Shown: piece by piece, positions 21,525-23,185 of the stretch
Numbering within the stretch: the first letter of the stretch is position 1
Layout of the letters: each line of letters begins with the position of its first letter
Source: JAYWAM01 sp043782425
GTDB taxonomy: Bacteria; Pseudomonadota; Gammaproteobacteria; Burkholderiales; Usitatibacteraceae
DNA length: 23,185 bases
Assembly (NCBI GenBank): GCA_043782425.1
Contig: JAYWAM010000337.1
Coordinates: forward strand, 1-23,185
Direction of reading: 5' to 3'
Notes under the pieces: model-generated
What the model was told of the DNA's origin: nothing
Database searches by the model: none
The model's input: the letters and a program-made list of their open reading frames with translations, nothing else
Position numbers and translations under genes: made by a program

Positions 21525-23069
21525 ATGCGAAACCCGATGAAAATCCTGACCGTCCTGTTGATTTGCCTGTTTATTTCTGACGCGGTTGCGGGCGCTTCCC
21601 AGTTGCAGTTCAATGTCGGCTCGAAGCGTTTCACCGAGTCCTACGTGCTTGGTGAAATCATCGCACAGAGCGCGCAAGCCGCCGGTGAAGCAAGCGCCAC
21701 GCATCAACGCGGGCTGGGCAACACCGCCATCGTGTTAAGCGCGCTCAAGACGGGCAGTATAGACATCTACCCCGAATACACCGGCACCATCGCGCGTGAA
21801 ATCCTCAAGCTGGACCAAGTGCCGCCGTTTACTGAACTGAATCGCAGGCTCGCCGCGCTGGGCCTTGCCGCAGGCGCACCACTGGGATTTAACAATACCT
21901 ATGCGCTGGCGATGCGTGCCGACGAGGCGCGCGCAAAGGGCATAACACGGCTTTCTGATCTCAAGGCGCATGCGAATTTGCGCCTCGGGCTTTCGCAAGA
22001 GTTTCTCGGTCGCGCCGACGGCTGGCAGGGTTTGAAGCGCGCCTATGATTTGCCGTTCACCACACCGCGCGGCATCGATCACGGCCTGGCCTACGAGGCC
22101 ATCGCGCAGCGCCAGGTGGATGTCATCGATATTTACGCCACCGACGCCAAGCTGGAAAAGTTTGGCTTGATCGTGCTGGCCGACGACCGGCAATACTTTC
22201 CGCGCTATGACGCCGTGCTGCTGTATCGCGCCGACTTGCCGCAACGTCTGCCAAAAACCTGGGCCGCGCTGGCAAAGCTCGAAGGGCGCATCGACGATGC
22301 CGCCATGCGGCGCATGAACGCCGCAGCCGAACTCGAGGGCAAGGACTTCACCACGGTAGCAGCGCAATTCCTCTCGCAGCACTCAGCAAGCGCCGCACCT
22401 GATACGGCGCAGCCCGCTGTAGCTAACGATTTGTGGCACAAACTTTTCGGGCCGGATTTCACGCGCCTTGCCATGGAGCATCTTGCACTGGTGTTCCTGT
22501 CGCTTGCGGCGAGCATCGTGCTCGGTCTGCCACTCGGCATCCTTGCCGCCAAACGGCGCGCGACCCAGGGCGTGATTCTCGGCGTGACCGGTGTGGTGCA
22601 GACTATCCCGGCGCTTGCCTTGCTGGCTTTCCTCATTCCCCTTACCGGCCATATCGGGGCATTCCCGGCCTTCATCGCCCTCACCTTGTATGCGCTGCTG
22701 CCCATTGTGCGTAACACGCACGCTGGGTTAACGCAGATTGCGGGCGGTATGCGACAAGCAGCGGCGTCGCTCGGACTATCCTCGCGCACCATCTTGTGGC
22801 GCATTGAGCTGCCCTTAGCCAGCCCGACAATTTTGGCTGGTATCAAAACCTCCGCCGTCATCAATGTGGGCACCGCCACCATCGCGGCGTTCATCGGCGC
22901 CGGGGGATTCGGCGAACGCATCGTCACCGGGCTCGCGCTCAACGACCATACCACCTTGCTCGCAGGCGCCATCCCTGCGGCGGCAATGGCGCTCATCATT
23001 GAATATGCTTTCACCCACGGCGAGCGTTGGCTGATTCCACCAGGATTGCACCTAGCGTCGTTGAGGTAA
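21525..23069 (+). CDS. Fused substrate-binding/permease protein of an osmoprotectant-type ABC importer
   Basis: The 514-residue protein has a signal peptide (about residues 5-23), then a periplasmic glycine betaine/choline-type binding domain (about 25-290; FNVGSKRFTESYVLGEII, GLGNTAIVLSALKTGSIDIYPEYTGT), then an OpuCB/ProW-like permease domain with about six membrane helices (about 330-510). The permease includes the coupling loop MRQAAASLGLSSRTILWRIELPLASPTILAG. It would import a quaternary amine or related compound with a separate ATPase, which is not in the window but may lie just beyond. In many fused relatives the permease comes first; here the binding domain does. The start is uncertain: ATG 21525 or 21537 both precede the signal peptide, and neither has a strong ribosome binding site. 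Confidence 0.88.
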   Translation: MRNPMKILTVLLICLFISDAVAGASQLQFNVGSKRFTESYVLGEIIAQSAQAAGEASATHQRGLGNTAIVLSALKTGSIDIYPEYTGTIAREILKLDQVPPFTELNRRLAALGLAAGAPLGFNNTYALAMRADEARAKGITRLSDLKAHANLRLGLSQEFLGRADGWQGLKRAYDLPFTTPRGIDHGLAYEAIAQRQVDVIDIYATDAKLEKFGLIVLADDRQYFPRYDAVLLYRADLPQRLPKTWAALAKLEGRIDDAAMRRMNAAAELEGKDFTTVAAQFLSQHSASAAPDTAQPAVANDLWHKLFGPDFTRLAMEHLALVFLSLAASIVLGLPLGILAAKRRATQGVILGVTGVVQTIPALALLAFLIPLTGHIGAFPAFIALTLYALLPIVRNTHAGLTQIAGGMRQAAASLGLSSRTILWRIELPLASPTILAGIKTSAVINVGTATIAAFIGAGGFGERIVTGLALNDHTTLLAGAIPAAAMALIIEYAFTHGERWLIPPGLHLASLR

Positions 23070-23185
23070 CAATTCAGATTCGATGTACGTAGATACTCTG
23101 TTCGTTTGCAAGCTTTTTTTCTGCGATTTTTGCGCTTTCCTGCTCATGCTGGAATAGCGTAAAAGCGGGTGTTATCAAAGGGCTT

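Noticed and set aside
22205..23014. 269-residue minus-strand open frame opposite the ABC transporter permease
   Set aside because: It has a low-complexity Ala/Ser/Arg composition typical of antisense GC-rich coding DNA.

Overview
The window is about 23 kb of bacterial chromosome with moderately high GC and dense coding. The protein families, gene layouts and codon usage suggest a betaproteobacterium, perhaps a redox-versatile member of the Nitrosomonadales. That placement is inferred from family resemblance only. No rRNA, tRNA, CRISPR array, transposase or phage gene was seen.

Layout. (1) 35-3634: a DUF418 membrane protein, a class III CoA-transferase preceded by a Pseudomonas-style REP doublet, and a VapBC toxin-antitoxin pair behind an AT-rich leader. 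(2) 3681-7244: a TonB-like proline-rich membrane-anchored protein, then rquA (rhodoquinone biosynthesis) translationally coupled to a HemY-type protoporphyrinogen oxidase, then a small cysteine-rich DUF6455 protein. (3) 7292-10593, minus strand: a complete four-gene fumarate reductase operon frdABCD of the E. coli type. (4) 10916-14658, plus strand: a small c-type cytochrome, a nonaheme cytochrome c/cytochrome b fusion resembling CbcL, and the co-chaperone pair cbpA-cbpM. (5) 14801-17493: a Pat-type acyl-CoA synthetase/GNAT acetyltransferase split by a one-base frameshift. (6) 17636-21385: a regulatory block with a receiver-only response regulator, a Crp/Fnr-family regulator, a DksA/TraR-like protein and a soluble PAS histidine kinase with its NarL-type response regulator. 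(7) 21525-23069: a fused substrate-binding/permease protein of an osmoprotectant-type ABC importer.

The main result is regulatory. Perfect TTGAT-N4-ATCAA (FNR/ANR-type) sites lie upstream of rquA (4553), in the frdA/cytochrome c divergent intergenic region (10756) and upstream of the dksA-like gene (19491). One-mismatch sites lie upstream of the DUF6455 gene (6909) and close to frdA (10675). At three of these a -10-like hexamer sits where a class II activator at -41.5 would need it. The window also encodes a Crp/Fnr protein with the E-x-x-S-R recognition helix expected for TTGAT half-sites, but without the N-terminal cysteine cluster of FNR.

Together this reads as a local low-oxygen respiration island. 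RquA would convert ubiquinone to low-potential rhodoquinone, and FrdABCD could then reduce fumarate with rhodoquinol. The multiheme b/c protein and the small cytochrome c offer another quinol outlet, and the regulator genes may control these functions. The use of rhodoquinone by this E. coli-type Frd is inference.
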